Below are positions 1 to 6,803 of a stretch of DNA of 7,502 bases, in pieces (position 1 is the stretch's first letter; every line of letters starts with the position of its first letter). Made by a program: the position numbers and the translations under genes. Location of the stretch: positions 1 through 7,502 of the forward strand of contig JALURZ010000265.1 of NCBI GenBank assembly GCA_027058735.1. Reading direction: 5' to 3'. The notes beneath the pieces were generated by a model that ran no database searches, had not been told where the DNA came from, and saw nothing but the letters and a program-made list of their open reading frames with translations. The DNA comes from Hyphomicrobiales bacterium (GTDB lineage Bacteria; Pseudomonadota; Alphaproteobacteria; Rhizobiales; JALURZ01).

Positions 1-88
1 GGCGGCAATCGCGCCGGTCGGGCGGCAATCGCGCCGGTCGGGCGGCAATCGCGCCGGTCGGGCGGCAATCGCGCCGGTCGGGCGGCAA
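1..88. repeat. 20-bp tandem repeat, 4.4 perfect copies, at the left window edge
   Basis: The unit GGCGGCAATCGCGCCGGTCG occurs four times without a mismatch (1-20, 21-40, 41-60, 61-80) and a fifth copy breaks off after eight bases (81-88). The array touches the first base of the window, so its full length is unknown. Each unit can form a weak 4-bp hairpin (its bases 1-4 with 12-15). Because 20 is not a multiple of three, a frame through the array repeats every 60 bp, and both forward and reverse frames stay free of stops. The units do not resemble DnaA boxes. It may be a real minisatellite upstream of dnaA, part of an unseen upstream gene, or an artefact at a contig end. The repeat itself is certain; its role is unknown. 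Confidence 0.97.
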
Positions 89-117
89 GAAGTACAGACA
101 GGGGGCTACGGGGGCAA

Positions 118-1695
118 ATGGGAAATTTGGGCCGGGCGGAAATGCCGGAAGACAAACGCAGGCAGGCGGAATCGGTTGCGAACGATAATGACGACAGTGA
201 TGGACGGTCGCAGCCATACAAGGCGAGGGGAAAGACGGTGGCGTGTCTGAATGATGGCGCATCGAGCGAACAGTTGGCGGCGCTGTGGGGGCGGGTGGCG
301 AGCCGGATCAGGGCCGAATTGGGCGATGACCTGTTCTCCAGTTGGTTTGCGCGCATCGAGCCGGTGGCCTTTCGCGGCGGCGTTCTGTCGGTCACCGTGC
401 CGACCCCGTTCCTGCGCACCTGGCTGAACACCCATTATTGCGATCAACTGCACGATTTCTGGGCGGCGGGGCTGAACGGTCTCAAGCGGCTGGATATCGG
501 CGTGCGGGCGCGCGGCACGCCGGTGCATCAAAAGAACACCGGGCTTGCGGCGGGCTGCGCCAAGGGGGCGCTGGACCAGCCTGTGATCGCCGGCGTCACG
601 GCGCGCCGGCAACTCGCGGCCAAGCCGGCGAATTCCAATCTCGGCCGGATGGCCTCGCCGCTCGGTCACGATATGTCCTTTGCCACTTTCGCGGTGGGCA
701 AATCCAATGCCCTGGCCCATGCCGCGGCCGAGCGCGTGGCCGACGCCGCGCCCAGTTCGCCCATCAGCTTCAACCCGCTCTACATTCATTCAGCCTCCGG
801 TTTCGGCAAGACCCATCTGCTGCAGGCGATTGCCGGGCGCATCCGCTCGAACCATCCCGATCGCCGCGTGCTGTATCTGACGGCGGAGCGCTTCATGTAC
901 CGGTTTATCGCGGCGCTCAAAGCAAAGGACATGCTGTCGTTCAAGGACCATTTCCAGGACACGGATGTTCTGTTGATCGATGATTTTCAGTTCCTGCAGG
1001 GCCGCTCCATGCAGCAGGAATTCTGCCATACGGTGAATTCCCTGGTCGACAGCCGGCGTCAGGTCATCGTGACGGCGGACATGCCGCCGCTCCAGCTTGA
1101 AGGCATTGACGAGCGCATCCGCTCGCGGCTCGGCGGCGGGCTGGTCGTCGATATCGAGCCGGCCGATTACGAACTGCGTCTGCGCATTGTCAAAATGCGG
1201 CTCGCCGAAATGCAGCACCGCGAGCCGACCCTGCAGATACCCGATCCCGTCCTCGAATTCATCGCCCAGCGCATGCAGGGGGGCGGACGGGCGCTGGAGG
1301 GTGCGCTGACCCGTATCGCGGCGCACCGCCAGTTGACGAATTCCGAACTGACCGTGGAAATGGCAAGCGTCGCGCTGCGCGATCTTCTCAACGCCTGCAC
1401 GCTGAAACGCATCAAGATCGACGACATTCAGCGCGTCGTGGGCAAGCATTACAACGTGTCGCGCTCCGATCTGCTGTCGGCGCGGCGCGCGCGCAGCATC
1501 GTGCGCCCGCGGCAGATCGGCATGTTTTTGTCCAAACGGCTCACCACCCGTTCCCTGCCGGAAATCGGCCGCCGGTTCGGCGGGCGCGATCACAGTACGG
1601 TGCTGCATGCCATCCGCAAGGTGCAGGAACTGATCGGCAAGGATGAAAAGCTGGCCCGCGAAGTGGAGCTTCTGATCCGGCTGCTGGAAACCTGA
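118..1695 (+). CDS. dnaA: chromosomal replication initiator protein DnaA
   Basis: DnaA is the AAA+ ATPase that binds DnaA boxes at the origin, melts the duplex and recruits the helicase. From ATG 118 it is 525 residues. Domain I (helicase and self-interaction) spans about 50-125, followed by a variable linker to about 182. The AAA+ domain (about 183-400) has Walker A SASGFGKT (225-232), Walker B LLIDD (285-289), sensor 1 around 319-321, the arginine finger R337 in RSRLGGG, and sensor 2 R391 in RALEGAL. DNA-binding domain IV (about 430-525) carries PRQIGMFLSKRLT, SLPEIGRRFGGRD and the signature end HSTVLHA (492-498). Walker A starts with Ser where E. coli has Gly; Caulobacter DnaA also varies in the middle of this loop. 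The start is uncertain. ATG 118 has only a G-run close upstream and ATG 142 has no better site, while GTG 238 has GAGGGG seven bases upstream and would give 485 residues. Codons 118-237 are less GC-biased in third position than the rest. Identity is secure; the N-terminus is not. Confidence 0.96.
   Translation: MGNLGRAEMPEDKRRQAESVANDNDDSDGRSQPYKARGKTVACLNDGASSEQLAALWGRVASRIRAELGDDLFSSWFARIEPVAFRGGVLSVTVPTPFLRTWLNTHYCDQLHDFWAAGLNGLKRLDIGVRARGTPVHQKNTGLAAGCAKGALDQPVIAGVTARRQLAAKPANSNLGRMASPLGHDMSFATFAVGKSNALAHAAAERVADAAPSSPISFNPLYIHSASGFGKTHLLQAIAGRIRSNHPDRRVLYLTAERFMYRFIAALKAKDMLSFKDHFQDTDVLLIDDFQFLQGRSMQQEFCHTVNSLVDSRRQVIVTADMPPLQLEGIDERIRSRLGGGLVVDIEPADYELRLRIVKMRLAEMQHREPTLQIPDPVLEFIAQRMQGGGRALEGALTRIAAHRQLTNSELTVEMASVALRDLLNACTLKRIKIDDIQRVVGKHYNVSRSDLLSARRARSIVRPRQIGMFLSKRLTTRSLPEIGRRFGGRDHSTVLHAIRKVQELIGKDEKLAREVELLIRLLET
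225..240 (+). promoter_or_regulatory. Shine-Dalgarno site and alternative GTG start for dnaA
   Basis: GAGGGG at 225-230 lies seven bases upstream of an in-frame GTG (238-240). This is the best-spaced ribosome binding site near the 5' end of dnaA. Starting here places the first conserved residues of domain I (SSEQLAALW) about ten residues into the protein. The 40 upstream codons from ATG 118 encode a polar stretch rich in Asp, Asn, Arg and Lys that matches no domain I sequence I know. Purine-rich codons can mimic such a site by chance, so this is a plausible start rather than a proven one. Confidence 0.45.
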
Positions 1696-1714
1696 CCGCC
1701 CGTTTCCAGGCGGG
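1684..1714 (+). terminator. hairpin over the dnaA stop codon, weak terminator candidate
   Basis: CTGGAAAC (1684-1691) pairs perfectly with GTTTCCAG (1702-1709) around a 10-base loop that contains the TGA stop. A second, mutually exclusive stem pairs CCGCC (1696-1700) with GGCGG (1709-1713). No T-run follows directly; the nearest is TTTTT at 1728-1732. A standard intrinsic terminator is therefore unlikely. It may attenuate read-through from dnaA into dnaN or stabilise the dnaA mRNA 3' end. Confidence 0.3.
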
Positions 1715-1892
1715 ATTGCGGTTCTGGTTTTTGAGCCGCACCGCCTTGCGCGCGGGGTGCGAAATTCTCTTCTCAGCCATGGCGTTCATGCCGCAAATCA
1801 GCTAACAATCAGGGCTCGCGCGGGATTGGTTTTGGCGCTGATTCGGCGGCATTGCGCGCGCGTGCGCCGGTATGGCCAACAAGAGAGAGCAC
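1696..1892. other. dnaA-dnaN intergenic region
   Basis: This 197-bp gap is the only sizeable break within the replication cluster and probably holds the dnaN promoter, although I cannot point to convincing -35 and -10 boxes. I see no TTATCCACA-like DnaA box and no marked AT-rich stretch, so there is no visible sign of an origin. It contains one GANTC site (1840-1844), the CcrM methylation target in alphaproteobacteria, and 15 bases of strict purine-pyrimidine alternation (1853-1867). The dnaN ribosome binding site, GAGAG at 1883-1887, ends five bases before ATG 1893. Confidence 0.6.
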
Positions 1893-3011
1893 ATGCGGTT
1901 CACCATCGAGCGGGCGGTCTTGCTGAAGGCGCTCAACCATGTCCAGAGTGTCGTGGAGCGGCGCAATACGATTCCCGTCTTGTCGAATATCCTGTTCCGC
2001 GCCGAGGGCGAGGAAATTCGCCTCACGGCGACGGATCTTGATATTGAGATGGTGGAAACCGCCACGGCCGATATCGCACAGCCCGGCGCAACCACGCTGC
2101 CCGCCCACATGATGTATGACATCGTGCGCAAGCTGCCCGATGGCGCCCAGCTTGAGATTGAACAAGGCCCGGATGAAACCCGGTTGACGGTGCGCTCCTC
2201 GCGCGCCCAGTTTTCGCTGCAGGTGCTTCCGGTTTCGGAATTTCCCGATCTTTCCAGCGGCGACATGACCCATAAATTCACCCTTGGCGCGGGCGATCTC
2301 AAGCGGCTCATCGAGAAAACCCGGTTCGCCATCTCCACCGAGGAAACACGCTACTATCTCAACGGCATCTATCTCCACGAGGTCAAGGCCGGAGGCGGCT
2401 CATTGTTGCGCGCGGTGGCAACAGACGGACATCGCCTGGCCCAGGTCCAGCTTGAATTGCCGAAGGGTGCAGAGAGCCTGCCCGGCGTGATCGTGCCGCG
2501 CAAGGCGGTGTTTGAGCTGCACAAACTGCTGGAGGACGAGAAAGCGGAAATCGCCGTCTCCCTGTCCCAGTCGAAAATCCGTTTCGAGGCGGGTTCGGTG
2601 GTGCTGACCTCCAAGCTGATCGACAGCACCTTTCCGGACTACGAACGCGTGATCCCCAAAAGCAACGACAAGGTCCTGGAGGTGGATTGCCGTCTCTTTG
2701 CCGAGGCGGTCGACCGCGTCTCCACCGTCTCCAGCGAAAAGGGCCGCGCCGTCAAGCTCGCCCTCGAAGAGGGCCTGCTCACCTTGAGCGTCAACAATCC
2801 CGACAGCGGCAGCGCGCAGGAAGAACTGCCCGTGGACTACAAGGCGGATGCGATGGAAATCGGTTTCAACGCCAAATACCTGCTCGATGTCGCCGGGCAG
2901 CTTGAGGACGAAAAGGCGCGGTTTTTGCTGGCGGATGCGGGCTCGCCGAGCCTGATACAGCAGATCGGCGATGACACCGCGCTATATGTCCTGATGCCCA
3001 TGCGCGTATGA
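1893..3011 (+). CDS. dnaN: DNA polymerase III subunit beta (sliding clamp)
   Basis: DnaN forms a ring-shaped dimer around DNA that tethers DNA polymerase III and other clamp-binding proteins. The 372-residue product has the usual family length and three clamp folds at about 1-122, 125-254 and 255-372. It opens with MRFTIERAVLLKALNHVQ and contains RRNTIPVLSNI (23-33), TDGHRLA (177-183), FPDYERVIP (247-255) and the C-terminus LMPMRV. TDGHRLA, the FPDY proline and the terminal MPMR residues correspond to the E. coli pocket that receives clamp-binding peptides. An in-frame ATG lies seven codons upstream at 1872, but ATG 1893 has the better ribosome binding site (GAGAG, 1883-1887) and matches the family N-terminus. 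recF begins four bases after the stop, so the two genes are almost certainly co-transcribed and translationally coupled. Confidence 0.98.
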   Translation: MRFTIERAVLLKALNHVQSVVERRNTIPVLSNILFRAEGEEIRLTATDLDIEMVETATADIAQPGATTLPAHMMYDIVRKLPDGAQLEIEQGPDETRLTVRSSRAQFSLQVLPVSEFPDLSSGDMTHKFTLGAGDLKRLIEKTRFAISTEETRYYLNGIYLHEVKAGGGSLLRAVATDGHRLAQVQLELPKGAESLPGVIVPRKAVFELHKLLEDEKAEIAVSLSQSKIRFEAGSVVLTSKLIDSTFPDYERVIPKSNDKVLEVDCRLFAEAVDRVSTVSSEKGRAVKLALEEGLLTLSVNNPDSGSAQEELPVDYKADAMEIGFNAKYLLDVAGQLEDEKARFLLADAGSPSLIQQIGDDTALYVLMPMRV

Positions 3012-3015
3012 CCCC

Positions 3016-4209
3016 ATGGTGATGCCCGATACGCTCAGTGTGCGGCCCGCCACCAACGGCCTGTTTCTCAGCAGGGTTCTGTTGTCGGACTTTCGCAACT
3101 ATGCGACGGCCGAAATCCGCCCGCAATCGCAGATCGTCGTGCTGACCGGCGCCAATGGTGCGGGAAAAACCAATATCCTGGAGGCCGTGAGCCTGCTTGG
3201 CCGGGGACGCGGCCTGCGCGGCGCGGCGTTCGCCGATATCGGGCGCATTGGCGCATCGCGGCCCTGGAGCGTCAATGGCGATCTGTCCGCGCCCCATGGC
3301 ACGACCTCGATAGGCACCGGATATGGCGATCCCTCGCGCGGCGAGACGGCGCGCGCGCGAAAGGTCCGCATCGATGGTTCGGCCGAGCGCGGAACCCGGG
3401 TGCTCGACGAGCTTATACGCATTGTCTGGCTGTCCCCGGCCCTTGATGGCCTGTTCACCGGACCGGCCTTCGAGCGGCGCGGTTTTTTCGACCGGATTGT
3501 CTCCTCGCTCGATACGGCCCATGGGGGCCGGCTGGCGAAATACGACAAGCTCAGGCGCCAGCGCACCCGTCTCCTCGGCGAGGGCCGCACGGAGCCCGCC
3601 TGGCTGGACAGCCTCGAACGCCAGATGGCGCAGGCCGGCGTCTCGATTGCCGCCGCGCGGCGCGATACGCTGGCCTGCATGCGCTCCATCCTGGGCCGGA
3701 CCGCCGCGAATGAAGAGAGGCTGCGGCTGCCGGGCGCCCGGCTGTTTCTTGAAGGCGAGCTTGAATGCTGGCTCGATGACGCGCCCGCAATCGAGGTCGA
3801 GGAGCGCTATTGCGGCGTGTTGGCCGGATCGCGAAACCACGATGCGCACAGCGGACGCACCGCGCACGGACCCCACCGGACGGATTTTCTGGTGCATCAT
3901 GCAACCCGCAACATGGCGGCGCGCCTGTGCTCGACCGGCGAACAGAAAGCGCTGCTTCTGCGGCTGGTTCTGGCCCATGCAAAGGCTGTCGAACTGTCCT
4001 TTGGATGTGCGCCGCTGGTGCTGCTCGATGAGGTGTGCGCCCATATCGATGACGACCGGCGCGAGGTCTTTTTTGCTTTTCTCGCGACCATGGGCTCGCA
4101 GGTCTGGCTGACCGGCACGAACCGGACGCTGTTTGCGGCCTTTGGCGCGGACGCCTCTTATTTTCGTGTTGTTGACGGAGACATCAGGGCCGCGCAGGGG
4201 AACGACTGA
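3016..4209 (+). CDS. recF: DNA replication/repair protein RecF
   Basis: RecF is an SMC-like ATPase that, with RecO and RecR, helps load RecA at single-strand gaps and supports restart of stalled forks. The product is 397 residues, somewhat longer than the 357-residue E. coli protein. Walker A is GANGAGKT (45-52), followed by NILEAVSLL. The GPHRTDF element is at 285-291, the ABC-type signature STGEQKALLL at 306-315, Walker B LVLLDE at 334-339, and the D-loop AHID at 342-345. All catalytic motifs are intact. Codon 3 (ATG 3022) is an equally possible start. I see no clear Shine-Dalgarno site for either, and with only 3012-3015 separating it from dnaN, translation probably depends on ribosomes finishing dnaN. 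The C-terminal tail past about 375 is not conserved. A longer gyrB frame overlaps the 3' end but is not the real gyrB start. Confidence 0.97.
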   Translation: MVMPDTLSVRPATNGLFLSRVLLSDFRNYATAEIRPQSQIVVLTGANGAGKTNILEAVSLLGRGRGLRGAAFADIGRIGASRPWSVNGDLSAPHGTTSIGTGYGDPSRGETARARKVRIDGSAERGTRVLDELIRIVWLSPALDGLFTGPAFERRGFFDRIVSSLDTAHGGRLAKYDKLRRQRTRLLGEGRTEPAWLDSLERQMAQAGVSIAAARRDTLACMRSILGRTAANEERLRLPGARLFLEGELECWLDDAPAIEVEERYCGVLAGSRNHDAHSGRTAHGPHRTDFLVHHATRNMAARLCSTGEQKALLLRLVLAHAKAVELSFGCAPLVLLDEVCAHIDDDRREVFFAFLATMGSQVWLTGTNRTLFAAFGADASYFRVVDGDIRAAQGND

Positions 4210-4232
4210 CCGGCGCGGCCTTGCCCCGGTCA
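4207..4232 (+). other. small hairpin spanning the recF stop codon
   Basis: TGACCGG (4207-4213), which includes the recF stop codon, is the exact reverse complement of CCGGTCA (4226-4232), with a 12-base loop. No T-run follows, and the gyrB ribosome binding site (GAGG, 4237-4240) comes four bases later. It is not an intrinsic terminator. It could mark an mRNA processing point or tune gyrB translation, but a 7-bp GC-rich stem may also arise by chance. Confidence 0.35.
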
Positions 4233-4246
4233 TCTTGAGGACAAGG

Positions 4247-6679
4247 ATGATGAGCGACGAAACAGCCGATAGCGGCGCGCAAGCCGATTATGACGCCGAT
4301 TCGATCAAGGTCCTGAAGGGCCTCGACGCGGTGCGCAAACGGCCCGGCATGTATATCGGCGATACCGATGATGGCTCGGGGCTTCATCACATGGTCTATG
4401 AGGTCGTCGACAATTCCATCGATGAGGCCCTGGCCGGTCATTGCGATACGATCGGGGTCGTGCTCAACGCCGACGGATCGGTCACGGTCAGCGACAACGG
4501 CCGCGGCATTCCAACCCAGATTCACGCAGACGAGGGCATCTCGGCGGCGGAAGTCATCATGACCCAGCTTCATGCCGGGGGAAAATTCGACCAGAATTCC
4601 TACAAGGTGTCCGGCGGCCTGCACGGTGTCGGGGTTTCCGTCGTCAACGCCCTTTCGGAGCGCCTCGAACTGACGATCTGGCGCGCTGGAAACGAGCACC
4701 GGATTGTTTTCCGGGACGGGGAAGCCGAGGCCCCGCTGGCCGAGACCGGCCCGGCGGGCGGGCGGACCGGCACCCGGATCACGTTCCTGCCCTCGCCCGG
4801 GACCTTCACGCGAACGGAGTTCGATTTCGCCACGCTGGAGCACCGGCTGCGCGAACTGGCGTTCCTGAACTCCGGCGTGCGCATCACATTGCGCGATGAG
4901 CGCGGCGTCGAGCCGCGCGAAACCGAACTGCTCTATGACGGCGGCCTGGAAGCCTTCGTGCGCTTTCTCGACCGCACCAAACATGCGCTGATCGACACGC
5001 CCATCATGGTTTCGAGCCAACGCGACGCGGTGACCGTCGAGGCCGCGCTGTGGTGGAACGACAGCTATCACGAGAATGTGCTGTGTTTTACCAACAACAT
5101 TCCCCAGCGCGATGGCGGCACGCATCTTGCGGGCTTTCGCGGCGCGCTGACGCGCACCATCAACAATTACGCCAACGAATCGGGCATCGCCAAACGCGAA
5201 AAAGTGTCGCTCACCGGCGATGATGCGCGCGAGGGCCTGACCTGTGTCTTGTCGGTCAAGGTTCCCGATCCGAAATTTTCCAGCCAGACCAAGGACAAGC
5301 TCGTATCCTCCGAAATCCGCCCCATCGTTGAAGGCGCGATCGGCGAGACCCTGGGAAACTGGTTTGAGGAACATCCCGCGGAAGCCAAATCCATCGTGCT
5401 GAAGATTGCCGAGGCCGCGGCCGCGCGCGAGGCGGCGCGCAGGGCGCGCGAACTGACACGGCGCAAGGGCGCCCTTGATATCGCCAGCCTGCCCGGCAAG
5501 CTGGCCGATTGCCAGGAGCGCGATCCGGCCAGGGCCGAACTGTTCATCGTGGAGGGCGATTCTGCCGGCGGTTCGGCAAAGCAGGCGCGCAACCGCGCCA
5601 ATCAGGCGGTATTGCCGCTGCGCGGCAAAATCCTCAATGTGGAACGCGCCCGCGCCGACAAGATGCTGTCATCGGCCGAGATCGGGACCATGATCACCGC
5701 CCTCGGGGCCGGCATCCGCGAGGAATTCGATATCGAAAAACTGCGCTATCACAAGATCATCATCATGACCGACGCCGATGTCGACGGCGCCCATATCCGC
5801 ACCCTGCTGCTGACGTTTTTCTACCGGCAGATGGCGGAAATCATCGAGCGCGGCTATCTCTATATCGCCCAGCCGCCGCTCTACAAGGTGAAGCGGGGCC
5901 AGAGCGAACAATATCTGAAGGACGAGGCGGAGTTTGAAAAATACCTGGTTGAGTCCGGCCTGGAGGACGCGGTTCTGGTGACCGGATCAGGCGATGAACG
6001 CGCGGGCCGGGATCTGCTGGGCATTGTTCATGACGCCCTGGAAACGAGAAAGGCGCTGGACGCACTGCACAGCCGCTATCCGCGTTTCGTCATCGAGCAG
6101 GCCGCCATCGCCGGCGCGCTCAACCCGGAGATTCTGAGCGGTTCGGACAATGCCGCCAAGGCCGCGGACTATATCGCCAGGCGGCTCGATACCCTGTCGG
6201 ACGAGACGGAACGCGGCTGGCAGGGCCATGCGACAGGCGACGGCGGACTGGCGTTTTCGCGCACCGTGCGCGATGTGCGCGAAGCCTATATCATTGACGG
6301 GCCGCTGATCGTTTCCAGCGATGCGCGCCGGCTGGACCGCAAGGCCGCCGATCTGCAGGCGGTCTATGCAAAGCCCGCCGTGTTCCGGCGCAAGGATGCC
6401 GAAACCGTGGTCTACGGCCCCACCGGCCTGCTGGACGCCCTGTTCGCGGCCGGCCGCAAGGGCCTGACGATGCAGAGATACAAGGGCCTTGGCGAAATGA
6501 ACCCCGAACAGTTGTGGGAAACCACGCTGGACGAAAATGTCCGCTCGCTGCTGCGCGTCACCATCAAGGAGGCCGATCAGGCCAATATCCTGTTCGGCGA
6601 TCTGATGGGAGACGATGTCGCGCCGCGCCGGGATTTCATTCGCGACAATGCGCTGAATGTCGCCAATCTCGACGTCTGA
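4247..6679 (+). CDS. gyrB: DNA gyrase subunit B
   Basis: GyrB is the ATPase subunit of DNA gyrase; with GyrA it introduces negative supercoils and relieves positive supercoils ahead of the fork. The product is 810 residues, close to the 804 of E. coli. The ATPase domain carries EVVDNSIDEA (E52 and N56, corresponding to E. coli E42 and N46), SDNGRGIP (D83), GGKF (K113), GGLHGVGVSVVNA (123-135) and the QTKDK lysine near 349. R146 corresponds to the novobiocin-contact R136 of E. coli. The TOPRIM domain has EGDSAGG (436-442) and the metal-binding TDADVDG (508-514). An insertion of about 560-735 typical of proteobacterial GyrB precedes QRYKGLGEMNP (743-753) at the C-terminal end. R459 replaces the E. 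coli K447 position. Start: ATG 4247 or 4250, six or nine bases after GAGG (4237-4240). A further upstream ATG at 4133 would overlap recF and adds non-homologous sequence. The 37-bp gap and shared strand suggest an operon with recF. Confidence 0.98.
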   Translation: MMSDETADSGAQADYDADSIKVLKGLDAVRKRPGMYIGDTDDGSGLHHMVYEVVDNSIDEALAGHCDTIGVVLNADGSVTVSDNGRGIPTQIHADEGISAAEVIMTQLHAGGKFDQNSYKVSGGLHGVGVSVVNALSERLELTIWRAGNEHRIVFRDGEAEAPLAETGPAGGRTGTRITFLPSPGTFTRTEFDFATLEHRLRELAFLNSGVRITLRDERGVEPRETELLYDGGLEAFVRFLDRTKHALIDTPIMVSSQRDAVTVEAALWWNDSYHENVLCFTNNIPQRDGGTHLAGFRGALTRTINNYANESGIAKREKVSLTGDDAREGLTCVLSVKVPDPKFSSQTKDKLVSSEIRPIVEGAIGETLGNWFEEHPAEAKSIVLKIAEAAAAREAARRARELTRRKGALDIASLPGKLADCQERDPARAELFIVEGDSAGGSAKQARNRANQAVLPLRGKILNVERARADKMLSSAEIGTMITALGAGIREEFDIEKLRYHKIIIMTDADVDGAHIRTLLLTFFYRQMAEIIERGYLYIAQPPLYKVKRGQSEQYLKDEAEFEKYLVESGLEDAVLVTGSGDERAGRDLLGIVHDALETRKALDALHSRYPRFVIEQAAIAGALNPEILSGSDNAAKAADYIARRLDTLSDETERGWQGHATGDGGLAFSRTVRDVREAYIIDGPLIVSSDARRLDRKAADLQAVYAKPAVFRRKDAETVVYGPTGLLDALFAAGRKGLTMQRYKGLGEMNPEQLWETTLDENVRSLLRVTIKEADQANILFGDLMGDDVAPRRDFIRDNALNVANLDV

Positions 6680-6761
6680 CCCCGCGCCCCCGAGATGCGC
6701 CCGGCCACCCACCATCGTGTCGCCACAAAGACCCGTGATCACTGTTTGCCGGGGCGCGGAC

Positions 6762-6776
6762 TTAACAGGCTCTTAA
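6762..6776 (+). promoter_or_regulatory. CtrA-type binding site, TTAA-N7-TTAA
   Basis: Two TTAA half-sites (6762-6765 and 6773-6776) are separated by exactly seven bases. This is the consensus recognised by the alphaproteobacterial cell-cycle regulator CtrA. Reading by eye I found no other TTAA in the window, so the pair stands out in GC-rich DNA. The site lies 131 bp upstream of the proposed PBP start. TTAACA (6762-6767) could double as a -35 element with a poor -10 near 6786-6791, the overlap seen at many CtrA-controlled promoters. The match is seen directly; binding and regulation are inferred. Confidence 0.55.
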
Positions 6777-6803
6777 GTGCGGTGGGCTAGGGTGAGCGGA
6801 TCA

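Noticed and set aside
1741..1775. Promoter for dnaN with TTGCGC (1746-1751)
   Set aside because: The -35-like word is reasonable but nothing resembling a -10 element sits at a proper distance.
1872..1892. Seven-codon upstream start for dnaN (ATG 1872)
   Set aside because: The family N-terminus begins at the ATG of 1893, which has GAGAG five bases upstream; ATG 1872 has no comparable site.
1696..1892. Possible oriC between dnaA and dnaN
   Set aside because: No TTATCCACA-like boxes and no AT-rich unwinding region are visible; gene neighbourhood alone is not enough, and some alphaproteobacteria have the origin elsewhere.
1757..2041. Small plus-strand frame (94 codons) bridging the dnaA-dnaN gap
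   Set aside because: Most of it overlaps dnaN in another frame, it lacks a ribosome binding site and its sequence is low-complexity Arg/Ala of the kind expected from shifted GC-rich codons.
2866..4233. Long minus-strand open frame opposite recF (455 codons)
   Set aside because: It is the antisense shadow of recF in GC-rich DNA; its translation shows no domain, while the plus strand has all RecF motifs.
4133..4246. Upstream extension of gyrB giving an 848-residue protein
   Set aside because: It overlaps the conserved end of recF, and the added residues match nothing in the GyrB family. ATG 4247/4250 has a well-placed GAGG and matches the normal GyrB N-terminus.
4184..5374. Long minus-strand open frame opposite gyrB (396 codons)
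   Set aside because: It lies antisense to intact GyrB ATPase motifs and shows no recognisable family; high GC content explains the open frame.
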